Shown: positions 9,171 to 17,575, counted from the stretch's first letter. The stretch is DNA of 64,000 bases from Ponticoccus alexandrii (GCF_016806125.1 NZ_CP047166.1:3906001-3970000), one strand, 5' to 3'. The notes: generated by a model from the sequence alone, not told the origin. Numbers and translations: made by a program.

Positions 9171-9815
9171 ATGACGGAAACCCGCTTCAAATATCCCCGG
9201 ACCTTCCACCTGCCGGGCTCGCCCGGCATGACCTCGGACGACAAGCTTGCGCGCGACCTTTCGGCTTTCGCGGGGGCCGAGGTGGTCGTCACTGAAAAGA
9301 TGGATGGCGAGAACACGACGCTATACCCCGACGGCTTTCACGCACGGTCTCTCGACAGCGGTTTCCATCCCTCACGGGCGCGGCTTGCAGCGCTTCACGG
9401 TCAGATCGCTCATCGCATCCCGGCTGGCCGCCGCATTTGCGGAGAGAACCTGTTTGCCCGCCACAGCCTAGCCTATGACGACCTTCCGTCGCATTTTCTC
9501 GTGTTCTCGATCTGGACCGGCGACACCTGCCTGTCGTGGGACGAAACCCGGGCAGACTGCATCAGGCTGTCCCTTACCCCGGTTCCGGAACTTTACCGCG
9601 GCCCGTTCACAACAGACCTGCCCGACCGCATGGCGCGGGCGCTGGACACCGACCGGCAAGAAGGCTTCGTTCTGCGCCTCGCGTCGGAGTTCAAGCGAGA
9701 GGCCTTTTCGCGCTCCGTGGTGAAATGGGTGCGAAAGAACCATGTGCAGACAGACGAACACTGGCGCAGGGGGCCGCTCGTCGCCAACGGCTTCCGCGAA
9801 GGAGAGGGTTCATGA
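9171..9815 (+). CDS. RNA ligase-like nucleotidyltransferase (Rnl2-type core)
   Basis: A 214-residue protein with the ordered motifs of covalent nucleotidyltransferases. Motif I is EKMDGEN (Lys43 the expected AMP-accepting residue), motif III is RICGENLFARHSLAY (about 88-102), motif IIIa is HFLVFSIWT (108-116), motif IV is EGFVLRL (164-170) and motif V is VVKWVRKNHV (183-192). No extra domain is present, so it is a minimal catalytic core resembling small Rnl2-like RNA ligases that join 3'-OH and 5'-phosphate ends. I see no kinase or phosphatase partner nearby. It sits between soeA and soeB, and its TGA overlaps the soeB ATG (ATGA), so it is translationally coupled to soeB. ATG 9171 is preferred over GTG 9162. 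GC is a little lower than the neighbours. Confidence 0.82.
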   Translation: MTETRFKYPRTFHLPGSPGMTSDDKLARDLSAFAGAEVVVTEKMDGENTTLYPDGFHARSLDSGFHPSRARLAALHGQIAHRIPAGRRICGENLFARHSLAYDDLPSHFLVFSIWTGDTCLSWDETRADCIRLSLTPVPELYRGPFTTDLPDRMARALDTDRQEGFVLRLASEFKREAFSRSVVKWVRKNHVQTDEHWRRGPLVANGFREGEGS

Positions 9816-10561
9816 CCACCCTGCCGCCGCCCGGCCCGGTCAAGCTGGGCCTCGTCATCGACCTCGACACCTGCGTCGGCTGTCACGCCTGCGTCGTGGC
9901 CTGCAAGGGCTGGAACGATCAGGCCTATGGCGCGCCGCTGTCGGATCAGGACCCCTACGGCGCCGACCCCTCGGGCACCTTCCTGAACCGCGTGCACAGC
10001 TACGAGGTCACGCCACCGGACGCTCCGCCGCAGCTGGTGCATTTCCCCAAGTCCTGCCTGCATTGCGAGGATGCGCCCTGCGTCACCGTCTGCCCAACCG
10101 GCGCCAGCTACAAGCGTGCCGAGGACGGCATCGTGCTGGTCAACGAGTCCGCCTGCATCGGCTGCGGCCTCTGCGCATGGGCCTGCCCCTATGGCACGCG
10201 AGAGATGGATGGCGCCGAGCAGGTGATGAAGAAATGCACCCTCTGCGTGGACCGAATCTACAACGAGACCCTGCCCGAGGAAGACCGCCAGCCCGCCTGC
10301 GTGCGCACCTGTCCCGCCAAGGCCCGCCATTTCGGCGACCTGAACGACCCGGACAGCGCCGTCAGCCAGCTTGTGGCCGAGCGGGGCGGGATCTCCCTCA
10401 TGCCAGAGATGGGCACGAAACCCGTCAACCAGTACCTGCCCCCCCGCCCCCGCGATACGTGGGAGGGCGAGGTCGATGTGCTCGCCCCGTGGCTGGAGCC
10501 GGTGGCCGAAGAGCCGAAAGGCTTCCTCGCATGGCTCGACAAGACGCTGGAGCGGCTGTGA
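9812..10561 (+). CDS. soeB: sulfite dehydrogenase iron-sulfur subunit SoeB
   Basis: A 249-residue ferredoxin-like electron-transfer subunit of the DmsB/SoeB type. Four cysteine clusters are visible: CVGCHACVVAC near residue 23, CLHCEDAPCVTVCP near 80, CIGCGLCAWACPYG near 113, and CTLCVDRI with CVRTCPAKA near 145-170. This is enough for four [4Fe-4S] centres. It lacks a signal peptide, consistent with a cytoplasmic complex anchored by SoeC. The start is an ATG overlapping the stop of the RNA-ligase gene, with GGAGAGGG upstream. The last part (EPKGFLAWLDKTLERL) is helical and variable in the family. Confidence 0.92.
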   Translation: MTTLPPPGPVKLGLVIDLDTCVGCHACVVACKGWNDQAYGAPLSDQDPYGADPSGTFLNRVHSYEVTPPDAPPQLVHFPKSCLHCEDAPCVTVCPTGASYKRAEDGIVLVNESACIGCGLCAWACPYGTREMDGAEQVMKKCTLCVDRIYNETLPEEDRQPACVRTCPAKARHFGDLNDPDSAVSQLVAERGGISLMPEMGTKPVNQYLPPRPRDTWEGEVDVLAPWLEPVAEEPKGFLAWLDKTLERL

Positions 10562-10578
10562 CAAGACCCGACCGACCC

Positions 10579-10902
10579 GCAGCCTTCGCACCCGCGCGAC
10601 TGCCGACCCGACTCGCAGACGTCGCACCCGCCCGACTGCCGAATCGACTCGCAGGCTTCGCGCCCGCCCGTCTGCCGACACGCCCCGCAGGCCCCGCGCC
10701 AGTTCGACGACCGACCCGACCCGGAGGCCCCGTGCGTGCTCGACGACCGGCGCGGCCCGCAGAGGTCGCGCCCACACGACTGCCAACTCGACCCGAAGGT
10801 CTCGCGCCCGAACGACTGCCGGACCGGCCCGCAGGCTCCGCCCCCGCGCGACTGCAGAACCGGCCCGCAGGCCTCACGTCCGCCCGACGGCCAAACGGGC
10901 CC
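10579..10902 (+). repeat. nine tandem 36-nt degenerate repeats
   Basis: Nine consecutive 36-nt units start at 10579, 10615, 10651, 10687, 10723, 10759, 10795, 10831 and 10867. Most open with GCAGGC and share CGACTGCCG in the middle and CCC or CTC at the end. As the unit is a multiple of three, one plus-strand frame reads a 12-residue repeat with consensus AGxAPARLPTRP, but this frame matches neither soeB nor soeC and has no start. The array begins 17 nt after the soeB stop and separates soeB from soeC. There are no spacers, so it is not a CRISPR. Confidence 0.9.
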
Positions 10903-10953
10903 GCGTGTTCGGGCCCGTCCGGGTCGGACACGGCGCCAGCAGCGCTCCGTAGA

Positions 10954-10970
10954 GTGGGTTTTCAACCCAC
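10954..10970. repeat. perfect hairpin upstream of soeC
   Basis: GTGGGTT, a 3-nt TTC loop, then AACCCAC form a perfect 7-bp stem ending 21 nt before the soeC start. Together with the repeat array it fills the soeB-soeC gap. It could be a small palindromic repeat or a site that attenuates read-through. Confidence 0.55.
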
Positions 10971-10991
10971 CTTCCCCCGCCGGAGGCGCTG

Positions 10992-11873
10992 ATGCATCCG
11001 GCGCGCTCGCTGATCCTGTTCACCACGCTGTCGGGCCTCGGCTTTGGCCTGCTGATCTGGCTGGGCATCGACCCCTCGCCCCCCATGGGCTGGGTCGGTG
11101 CGATCTTCTACGCGCTGGCTTTCGCGCTGGCGCTCGGTGGCCTCGCGGCCTCGGCCTTTCACCTCGGCCACCCGGAACGCGCCCTGCGCGCCTTCACGCA
11201 ATGGCGGTCGAGCTGGCTGTCGCGAGAGGCCTGCCTCTCGGTCGCCGCGCTGACGGTTTCCGGCCTCCACGCCGCCGCTCTGGTGCTCTTTGGGATCCAC
11301 ATCGCGCCGCTGGGGGGGCTCTCGGCGCTGCTCTGCCTCGCCACGATCACCGCGACCGCGATGATCTACACGCAGCTGCGCACCGTGCCACGCTGGCACC
11401 ACTGGTCAACGCCCGCGCTCTTTGCGCTGACCGGGCTGGCGGGCGGGGCGCTGCTGTCGGGGCGCACGACCGCCGCCGCCCTGCTGCTGGCCGCCACGGG
11501 GCTGGCGCAACTGGGCTGGTGGCTAGGCGGCGACCGGCGCGAGGCGACCGACGGCAGCACCCGCGCCACCGCCACCGGGCTTGGGGCGCGCGGCGCGGTG
11601 CGCCCCTTCGAGCCGCCGCACACCGGCGACAGCTACCTGACCCGCGAGATGGCCTTCGTCGTCGCCCGCAAGCATGCGCGGAAACTGCGGATGATCGCGC
11701 TGGTCCTGATGGCGGGCCTGCCGGCGCTTTTGCTGCTGGCGGCTCCGGGCCATGTCAACGGAGCACTGGCGCTGCTGATGCATCTTGCGGGAACCCTTGT
11801 CGCGCGCTGGCTGTTCTTTGCAGAGGCGCGGCACGTCATGGCGCTGTACTACCCGCCGAGGGTCGAAAGGTAG
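10992..11873 (+). CDS. soeC: sulfite dehydrogenase membrane anchor SoeC (DmsC family)
   Basis: A 293-residue integral membrane protein of the DmsC family that should anchor SoeAB to the cytoplasmic face of the membrane and reduce quinone. The family signature AFHLGHPERALRAFTQWRSS lies near residues 55-75, followed by SWLSREACLSV. Seven to eight hydrophobic segments are visible, starting with ILFTTLSGLGFGLLIWLG. The start has CCGGAGG upstream. It is separated from soeB by 430 nt of repeats, unusual for subunits expected in equal amounts. Confidence 0.9.
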   Translation: MHPARSLILFTTLSGLGFGLLIWLGIDPSPPMGWVGAIFYALAFALALGGLAASAFHLGHPERALRAFTQWRSSWLSREACLSVAALTVSGLHAAALVLFGIHIAPLGGLSALLCLATITATAMIYTQLRTVPRWHHWSTPALFALTGLAGGALLSGRTTAAALLLAATGLAQLGWWLGGDRREATDGSTRATATGLGARGAVRPFEPPHTGDSYLTREMAFVVARKHARKLRMIALVLMAGLPALLLLAAPGHVNGALALLMHLAGTLVARWLFFAEARHVMALYYPPRVER

Positions 11874-11876
11874 CCC

Positions 11877-12194
11877 ATGCTGAAACCCGTTCTGCTGATC
11901 CTTTTGCTGCCGCTGCCCGCGCTTGCCGATACCTCTCCGCGCTGCGCGGTCCTTGCGCAAAAGGCGCTGAGCGGCTGGGCGCAGGTGCTGTCGGCGCAGG
12001 ATGCCGGAACGGAAAAGGACGCGCTGGACCGGCTGACCAATGTGGTCTCGCTGCACAATGGGCTGAACTGTCAGCCGAGCGCGCTGGCCGAGGCGATGGA
12101 TTGCGTGGCCCTTCAGGCCCGCGCCGGGCATGATGTCGAACAGGCGGCAGAGACCTGCCTGCAAAAGGCCGATCTGGCACCGCCGCAGCAATGA
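11877..12194 (+). CDS. small secreted protein downstream of soeC
   Basis: A 105-residue protein starting 3 nt after the soeC stop, therefore almost certainly co-transcribed. A clear Sec signal peptide (MLKPVLLILLLPLPALA) is followed by a short mature domain with four cysteines (RCAVL, LNCQPS, DCVAL, TCLQK), consistent with two periplasmic disulfides in a helical protein. I do not recognise the family. Confidence 0.75.
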   Translation: MLKPVLLILLLPLPALADTSPRCAVLAQKALSGWAQVLSAQDAGTEKDALDRLTNVVSLHNGLNCQPSALAEAMDCVALQARAGHDVEQAAETCLQKADLAPPQQ

Positions 12195-12489
12195 GAGGCG
12201 CGGGCGTACCGGCTGGATTCCACCGTTGGGATGATGCGGTTGGGTTCGGGGAAGCCGCGGTCGGCTGAGGCGGGCACGTTTGCTCGGACAGGCCGCGTTC
12301 GCTTTGGGCAAGGCCCCCCTTCGTTCCGAGCAGCCTTTTGCCTCTCGAAAACCCGTGTTCGTAGGGAACGCCGGGTCCGTCAGGAGAGGCCTCGCAGGAC
12401 TTCACCCGAAGCGATCAGGGGGTGATCCGCCGCCGCACAGGCCTCGCGGATCGGCCCATACCCTGACCCGCGAACAGCCGCCCCGCCGC
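12195..12489. other. non-coding gap between convergent genes
   Basis: These 295 nt separate the soe operon from the convergent DUF1523 gene. A plus-strand frame at 12231-12425 has no ribosome site and arginine-rich composition typical of random high-GC frames. I see no clear terminator or repeat. Confidence 0.5.
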
Positions 12490-13101
12490 TTACTTGCCGA
12501 ACCAGCCCTTCACGCGGTCGCTGCCCGCATCAAGGCGGTCGCCCGTCCGCTCCAGCGCCGGGTCGATGCGGCGCTCGCGGAAGCGCAGCCAGCGCACCCG
12601 CAGCGCCCAGAAGACCGCCAGCAGCAGCACCAGCACGACAATCGTCGTCCACGGGATGATGCGCACGTCCGGCCCCTCGACCGGGCGGACCGAGATGGCG
12701 TTCGGGAAGACCGTCATGAACTCGTTGCGCCAGCCATAGTGCTTCAGCGCCACCCATTGCGGGTTGTCCGGGGTCGAGCGCATGTCCGTCGCCTCGGCCT
12801 GCAGGTTCGAGGTGTCGAATTTGAAGTAGGGCGGCCAGCCCCAGCCGGTGTCCTCGTTGCGGTAGACCATGACGTTGCCATTCTCCAGCCGGGTCTGGAT
12901 GAAGAAGACGTCGCGGCTGGGCAGGGTGCCGTCGGTGCCCACGTCCGCCTGTGCCCAGAACCAGCGGTTCTCGCCCGGGTCGACGCGCTTTTCATAGGTG
13001 TCGGTGATCCGCACGATATCGTGCTGCGGCAGGGTGTAATGCAGAACCATGGCCACCAGCAGCCAGAAGACGATGATCAGCGTCCATTTCACGTATGTCA
13101 T
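12490..13101 (-). CDS. DUF1523 family membrane protein
   Basis: A 203-residue protein with one N-terminal membrane helix (WTLIIVFWLLVAMVLHYTLP), a soluble domain of about 110 residues containing DIVRITDTYEKRV and ENRWFWAQADVGT, and a second helix (IIPWTTIVVLVLLLAVFWAL). This layout matches DUF1523 proteins of Rhodobacteraceae, whose function is not known. It is the last gene of a three-gene minus-strand group with 13115-13384 and 13471-13803. Confidence 0.85.
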   Translation of the reverse strand: MTYVKWTLIIVFWLLVAMVLHYTLPQHDIVRITDTYEKRVDPGENRWFWAQADVGTDGTLPSRDVFFIQTRLENGNVMVYRNEDTGWGWPPYFKFDTSNLQAEATDMRSTPDNPQWVALKHYGWRNEFMTVFPNAISVRPVEGPDVRIIPWTTIVVLVLLLAVFWALRVRWLRFRERRIDPALERTGDRLDAGSDRVKGWFGK

Positions 13102-13114
13102 GCGGTGGGGCCTT

Positions 13115-13384
13115 TCATTCGAAGTTGGTGCGGTAGACGATCAGCGCCACAAGACACAGGGGCAGCAGGTAGACAAGCAGCAAGAGCGTCTTCGTGCGGC
13201 GTTTGTCATGCTCTTCCAGTTCGTCCCTGACATAGTCATCCCGTTCGCGCGGCTCGTCCGCCTCTGCCGCCCAGTCGTCCTGCAACAGGTCGCGCCGCCT
13301 TGCCCGTAGGTAGAGCCACAGCGACCCGTAGACCACCGTCAGCACGACGAAACCCATGATCAGAAACCGCGCGAGGGCGAACAT
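13115..13384 (-). CDS. small membrane protein, two helices
   Basis: An 89-residue protein with an N-terminal helix (FLIMGFVVLTVVYGSLWLYL), a charged middle rich in Arg, Asp and Glu (DEPRERDDYVRDELEEHDKR) and a C-terminal helix (LLLLVYLLPLCLVALIVY). It ends 13 nt before the DUF1523 gene, so the two are likely translated together. I recognise no family. Confidence 0.7.
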   Translation of the reverse strand: MFALARFLIMGFVVLTVVYGSLWLYLRARRRDLLQDDWAAEADEPRERDDYVRDELEEHDKRRTKTLLLLVYLLPLCLVALIVYRTNFE

Positions 13385-13470
13385 GCCGTCTCTCCTTTGG
13401 TTTCAGGTGATACGGCTGGCCCGGAAAATCAACGGTCAAAGGCCCCGGCGGGGGAGATAAGCGCGCCCTG

Positions 13471-13803
13471 TCACCATGTTGCGGTCTTCCAGCGGCGCGG
13501 CGCGGTGCTGACCGCCAGCACGAGGACCGGCAGCCAGATCAGCGCGGCCTTCAGCCCCAGCGCGGCGAAGTGGCGAAAGGCCGGGGCGGCGTTCTCTCCC
13601 GCCAGAAGCGCGAAGGTGGCCCCGCGCAGGAGGTAGAGCAGCGCAAAGCCAAGGCCCGACAGCGCCCAGAGCGCCAGCGCCGAGAGGAGGCCCAGCAGCA
13701 CCAGACCGCCGAGGCTTTCGGGGACCACAGGCTCCAGCCCGCGCGGGACGAGGATCGCGGCGGCGATCAGCAAGGCGGCGGGCAGAGCGAGGGACAGGAT
13801 CAT
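13471..13803 (-). CDS. small hydrophobic protein
   Basis: A 110-residue protein dominated by three hydrophobic segments (LALPAALLIAAAILVP, GGLVLLGLLSALALWALSGL and AALIWLPVLVLAVS). The ATG at 13803 is chosen because the homologous-looking hydrophobic region begins there; the open frame upstream to 13953 is arginine-rich and looks non-coding. It is first of the three-gene group leading to DUF1523. The 222 nt upstream, before the hydrolase gene, hold nothing I can identify. Confidence 0.5.
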   Translation of the reverse strand: MILSLALPAALLIAAAILVPRGLEPVVPESLGGLVLLGLLSALALWALSGLGFALLYLLRGATFALLAGENAAPAFRHFAALGLKAALIWLPVLVLAVSTAPRRWKTATW

Positions 13804-14025
13804 GGTCGGGAACTGGGGTGGCGGGCGCGGCGGATCAAGTCCTTGGCCCCTGCCAGCCTTGGCAGAACGGCCCTCGCGTGACCTGGTGCGCCCCATTGCG
13901 GTACCGGCACCCCTGCCATCGCGAGCGCATCGCCGCTCCGGACGCACCTGCAACCCGGCCCTCGCCGCCCCTGCTTCGGCACGGTCGCACCGACCCTTGC
14001 CACTCCAGCACGGTCGCGCCTGCCG

Positions 14026-14823
14026 TCACCGCTCCAGCAGCGTTGTCACCATGGCGCTGTCGGGGTCCTTCAGCGCGTCGATCACGTCGAAGTGGTGCTT
14101 GCCCGGGATCACGACATTGCCGCAGCCCCATGCCTTTTCCAGCCAGCGCGCGTGGTCGAGGAAGACGGGCCGCTCGTCGCCCCCCACCTGAACCGTCACC
14201 GGCACCTTCGGCGGCGCCATGGCGATCGGGCTTTCCGCCATGGCCTCGGCCCGGTCCAGACCCAGCGTCTCGTTCATGGTCAGCTCCAGCAAGGGCCGCA
14301 GATCCGTGAGCGGAGAGATCGGCATCACATGCGCCACCCGCTCTGCCACCGCATCGGGCAGCAGGCCCGGCTCCAGCATCCGCGCCACGAGGTGCCCGCC
14401 CGCTGAATGGCCGGTCAGGCGGATCGGGCCCGCGATTTCCTGCGCGGCGACGGTGATGGCCTGCGCCACCTGCCGCGTGATGTCGCGGATCCGCACCCGG
14501 GGACAGAGATCGTAGGATGGCATCGCCACGGCCCAGCCCCGCGCCCGCGCGCCCTCGGCGAAATGCGACCAGATCGAGCGGTCGAACTTGTGCCAGTAGC
14601 CGCCATGGACGAATACCACGAGACCCTGCGGCGTGCCTTCGGGCAGGAACAGGTCCAGCGCCTGCCGCGTTCCGTGTCCGTACATCAACCCCGGTCGTAT
14701 GCGGATCGCGACGGCGAGGCGGGTGCCGTAGGCTTCGGCCTCGGCCTCCCATCTTGGCGGATAGCTTGCGGCATCGGGGATGTAGGCGGCATTGGCATAG
14801 GCATCGTCTAGGGGCTTGGGCAT
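14026..14823 (-). CDS. alpha/beta hydrolase, arylformamidase-like
   Basis: A 265-residue cytosolic alpha/beta hydrolase. It shows the oxyanion block VVFVHGGYWHKFDRS and the nucleophile elbow LTGHSAGGHLVARM; the catalytic histidine is probably in GKHHFDVIDAL near the C-terminus. The HGGYW form is typical of kynurenine formamidase-like enzymes that hydrolyse N-formylkynurenine, but esterases share it. The start follows AGGA. It is divergent from gabD with only 79 nt between the starts. Confidence 0.82.
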   Translation of the reverse strand: MPKPLDDAYANAAYIPDAASYPPRWEAEAEAYGTRLAVAIRIRPGLMYGHGTRQALDLFLPEGTPQGLVVFVHGGYWHKFDRSIWSHFAEGARARGWAVAMPSYDLCPRVRIRDITRQVAQAITVAAQEIAGPIRLTGHSAGGHLVARMLEPGLLPDAVAERVAHVMPISPLTDLRPLLELTMNETLGLDRAEAMAESPIAMAPPKVPVTVQVGGDERPVFLDHARWLEKAWGCGNVVIPGKHHFDVIDALKDPDSAMVTTLLER

Positions 14824-14902
14824 GGGTTTCCTGTCTCCGGGTCTCGACAAGCACCACAACAGATGCTCAGGCTGATGCCAAGACTCGGACAAGGAGGGCA
14901 AG

Positions 14903-16375
14903 ATGCTCGACCAGGCAACCAACCTGAAATCCCTGCTGAAGGACCCGGCCCTTCTGGAAACCCGCGCCTATATCGACGGCGCCTGGGTGGAGACCGCCAA
15001 GACCTTCGACGTGACCAACCCGGCACGCGGCGATGTCATCGCCGAAGTGACCGACCTGAGCCGCGAAGAGGTGGCGCAGGCCATCGACGCCGCCTACACC
15101 GCGCAGAAGGACTGGGCGCAGTGGACCGGCAAGGAACGCGCCGCCGTCCTGCGCAAGTGGTTCGACCTGATGATGGAGAACCAGGACGACCTCGGCACCA
15201 TCATGACCGCCGAACAGGGCAAGCCCCTGAGCGAGTCGAAGGGTGAGGTCGCCTATGGCGCCTCCTTCGTCGAGTTCTTCGCGGAAGAGGCCAAGCGCGT
15301 CTACGGCGAGACGATCCCCGGCCATGCCCGTGACAAGCGCATCACCGTGATCAAGCAGCCCATCGGCGTCGCGGCCTCGATCACGCCGTGGAACTTCCCC
15401 AACGCGATGATCACCCGCAAGGCTGCGCCTGCTCTGGCTGCCGGCTGCGCCTTCGTCGCCCGCCCCGCCAAGGAAACGCCGCTGTCCGCCATCGCCCTTG
15501 GCGTGCTGGCGGAACGCGCGGGCATTCCGGCGGGCGTCTTCAACGTGGTGCCCTCGTCCTCGTCCTCCGAGGTCGGCAAGGAGTTCTGCGAGAACCCCAA
15601 GGTGCGCAAGCTGACCTTCACCGGCTCCACCGAGGTCGGGCGCATCCTGCTGAAACAGGCCGCCGATCAGGTCATGAAATGTTCGATGGAGCTGGGCGGC
15701 AACGCGCCCTTCATCGTCTTCGACGACGCCGATCTGGATGCGGCGGTCGAGGGCGCCATCGTCTGCAAGTTCCGCAACAACGGCCAGACCTGCGTCTGCG
15801 CCAACCGGATCTACGTGCAGGACGGCGTCTACGACGCCTTCGCCGAAAAGCTGGTGGCGGCGGTGAAGAAACTGAAGGTCGGCGACGGTCTGGAAGAAGG
15901 CACCGACCTTGGCCCGCTGATCAATCAGGACGCCATCGACAAGGTGCAGGAGCATATCGCCGACGCCAAGGCCAAGGGCGCCAAGGTCGTCTACGGCTCC
16001 GAGGATCAGGACCGCGACGGCGCCTTCTTCGGCCCGACCGTGGTCACGGGCGCGACGAAGGACATGGCCTTCTCGACCGAAGAGACTTTCGGCCCGCTGG
16101 CGCCGCTCTTCCGGTTCAAGGACGAGGACGAGGTGATCGAGCTGGCCAACGACACGATCTTCGGCCTTGCCTCCTACTTCTACGCCAAGGACCTCAGCCG
16201 CGTGTACAAGGTCGCCGAGGCGCTGGAATATGGTATCGTGGGTGTGAACACCGGCCTGATCTCGACCGAGGTGGCGCCCTTCGGCGGCGTCAAGCAGTCG
16301 GGTCTTGGCCGCGAGGGCAGCCACCACGGGATCGAGGATTACCTCGAGATGAAATACATCTGCATGACGGTATGA
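14903..16375 (+). CDS. gabD: NAD(P)-dependent succinate-semialdehyde dehydrogenase
   Basis: A 490-residue aldehyde dehydrogenase oxidising succinate semialdehyde to succinate in the 4-aminobutyrate pathway. The opening ALLETRAYIDGAWVE and the block ITPWNFPNAMITRKAAPALA are typical of GabD. The nucleotide-site block FTGSTEVGRILLKQ and ELGGNAPFIVFDDADLD (general-base Glu) are present, and the catalytic cysteine is C297 in NGQTCVCANR. A strong AAGGAGGG ribosome site precedes the start. No GABA transaminase is adjacent. A small gene overlaps its stop codon. Confidence 0.93.
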   Translation: MLDQATNLKSLLKDPALLETRAYIDGAWVETAKTFDVTNPARGDVIAEVTDLSREEVAQAIDAAYTAQKDWAQWTGKERAAVLRKWFDLMMENQDDLGTIMTAEQGKPLSESKGEVAYGASFVEFFAEEAKRVYGETIPGHARDKRITVIKQPIGVAASITPWNFPNAMITRKAAPALAAGCAFVARPAKETPLSAIALGVLAERAGIPAGVFNVVPSSSSSEVGKEFCENPKVRKLTFTGSTEVGRILLKQAADQVMKCSMELGGNAPFIVFDDADLDAAVEGAIVCKFRNNGQTCVCANRIYVQDGVYDAFAEKLVAAVKKLKVGDGLEEGTDLGPLINQDAIDKVQEHIADAKAKGAKVVYGSEDQDRDGAFFGPTVVTGATKDMAFSTEETFGPLAPLFRFKDEDEVIELANDTIFGLASYFYAKDLSRVYKVAEALEYGIVGVNTGLISTEVAPFGGVKQSGLGREGSHHGIEDYLEMKYICMTV

Positions 16376-16728
16376 TGAGCAAAGACCTGACGGCCCCCGG
16401 CGGGCCGTCCCCCCTGTCGCAGTTGCGCGCCGAGGCCCATACCGGGTCCGGCGCGCGCTGGCTTTATTCGGATCAGGCCGACGCCCTGGCGCGCTACGCG
16501 CTGAAGTTCCACGAGGGCGTGCGCCTGATGGAGGCCTGCGCGCCGACCTTCCACGAACCGGTGCGCGATGTTTCGTGGGAGATGATCGGCGCGGATTCGG
16601 ATGGCGAGAACTGGGAGGATCACCGCGACCCCCAGCGCGCCTACAGGCTGTTCCGCGCCAAGCTGCGCCTTGCGGCCCGCGACGGCGTGCGCCTGAAATA
16701 CAAGCTCTGGCTCGGGCGCGGCGCCTGA
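16372..16728 (+). CDS. hypothetical protein coupled to gabD
   Basis: A 118-residue soluble protein whose tandem ATG codons (16372 and 16375) overlap the gabD stop, implying translational coupling. It has a proline-rich first 15 residues followed by a helical, Trp/Tyr-containing domain (GARWLYSDQADALARYALKF and DPQRAYRLFRAKLRLAARDG). No signal peptide, metal motif or known domain is visible. Confidence 0.65.
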   Translation: MMSKDLTAPGGPSPLSQLRAEAHTGSGARWLYSDQADALARYALKFHEGVRLMEACAPTFHEPVRDVSWEMIGADSDGENWEDHRDPQRAYRLFRAKLRLAARDGVRLKYKLWLGRGA

Positions 16729-16852
16729 GGGCGCTCGCCTGCCCGGCAACCGGTGCCCATCCGGGTATTTTTACGGCCACCCCGGTTTACAGAGGGGTCA
16801 TGGCCGGTCAGCCTGCGTCATAGATTTTACACATTTTTCAAGGAGTTTACCG

Positions 16853-17575
16853 ATGCGTTTCCTCGTGTTGTCCCTGACCTGCCTCACCCTTGCCGCCTGC
16901 GAAGAGAGTTCTGGTGGCGGTGGCGTGTCCCCCGGAGAGTGGGGAAAGGCGTCGGCAGCCGCCCCGACGGCGCAAAGCCCCAAGGCTTATGACGATGCGA
17001 AAAAGCGCCTGACCGGAGAGCTGGTGGACATCCACCTGCCGACGCGGAACGTCATGCAACCCTCAGACCTCTGGATCTGCGAAGCGGGCGGCGGGCGCGC
17101 CGACGCGGAACGCCGTGCCCGGGTCGCAGCGGCGGACTGGCAGGGCGTCGTCGGGACGGCCGGGGGCGCAGAGGGCTTTGGCTCTCCGGGCTCTCTCGCC
17201 AAGTTCGAAACGGAATACAGCGCGCTGGTGGCCAGAAACCGCTGCGTGATCAGCCACCCGGGCCTGCGCGGCTACCGCGATGTCACCTATCCGGTCGCCG
17301 CACTCTACGCCTCGCCGCCGGGGATTGGCGTGACAGAGGTCCGGATCCGCTGCTACTACGATATCACCGAGACCGAGGCAGATGCCACGCGCCGCGCCGG
17401 ACAGGCCATGGCCTATGCCAAGGCCCGGCAAACCGAACGATGGGCCATCCGGACCGACTATAGCTCGGAGGCTTCGATCGCGCGCACAAGGGCGCAGCGG
17501 ACCGCCATGCTGCGCGAGGCGCGCAGCGCGGTCGCCGAGCGCTACAAATGCGCCCTGCCCGCGAACGTGTTCTAG
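16853..17575 (+). CDS. hypothetical lipoprotein
   Basis: A 240-residue exported protein with signal peptide MRFLVLSLTCLTLAAC and lipobox LAAC (Cys16), followed by a glycine-rich tether. The mature part is rich in Arg and Ala, with isolated cysteines (WICEAGG, RCVISHP, IRCYYD, YKCALP) that may form disulfides. The final 70 residues form a long helix (RRAGQAMAYAKARQTERWAI). The start is preceded by CAAGGAG. I do not recognise the family. Confidence 0.75.
   Translation: MRFLVLSLTCLTLAACEESSGGGGVSPGEWGKASAAAPTAQSPKAYDDAKKRLTGELVDIHLPTRNVMQPSDLWICEAGGGRADAERRARVAAADWQGVVGTAGGAEGFGSPGSLAKFETEYSALVARNRCVISHPGLRGYRDVTYPVAALYASPPGIGVTEVRIRCYYDITETEADATRRAGQAMAYAKARQTERWAIRTDYSSEASIARTRAQRTAMLREARSAVAERYKCALPANVF

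Noticed and set aside
10579-10902. 36-nt repeats as a CRISPR array
   Set aside because: Units abut each other with no spacers, differ at many positions, and no cas genes are present.
12231-12425. 64-codon plus-strand ORF after the soe operon
   Set aside because: It lacks a ribosome site, is Arg-rich and overlaps no recognisable motif.
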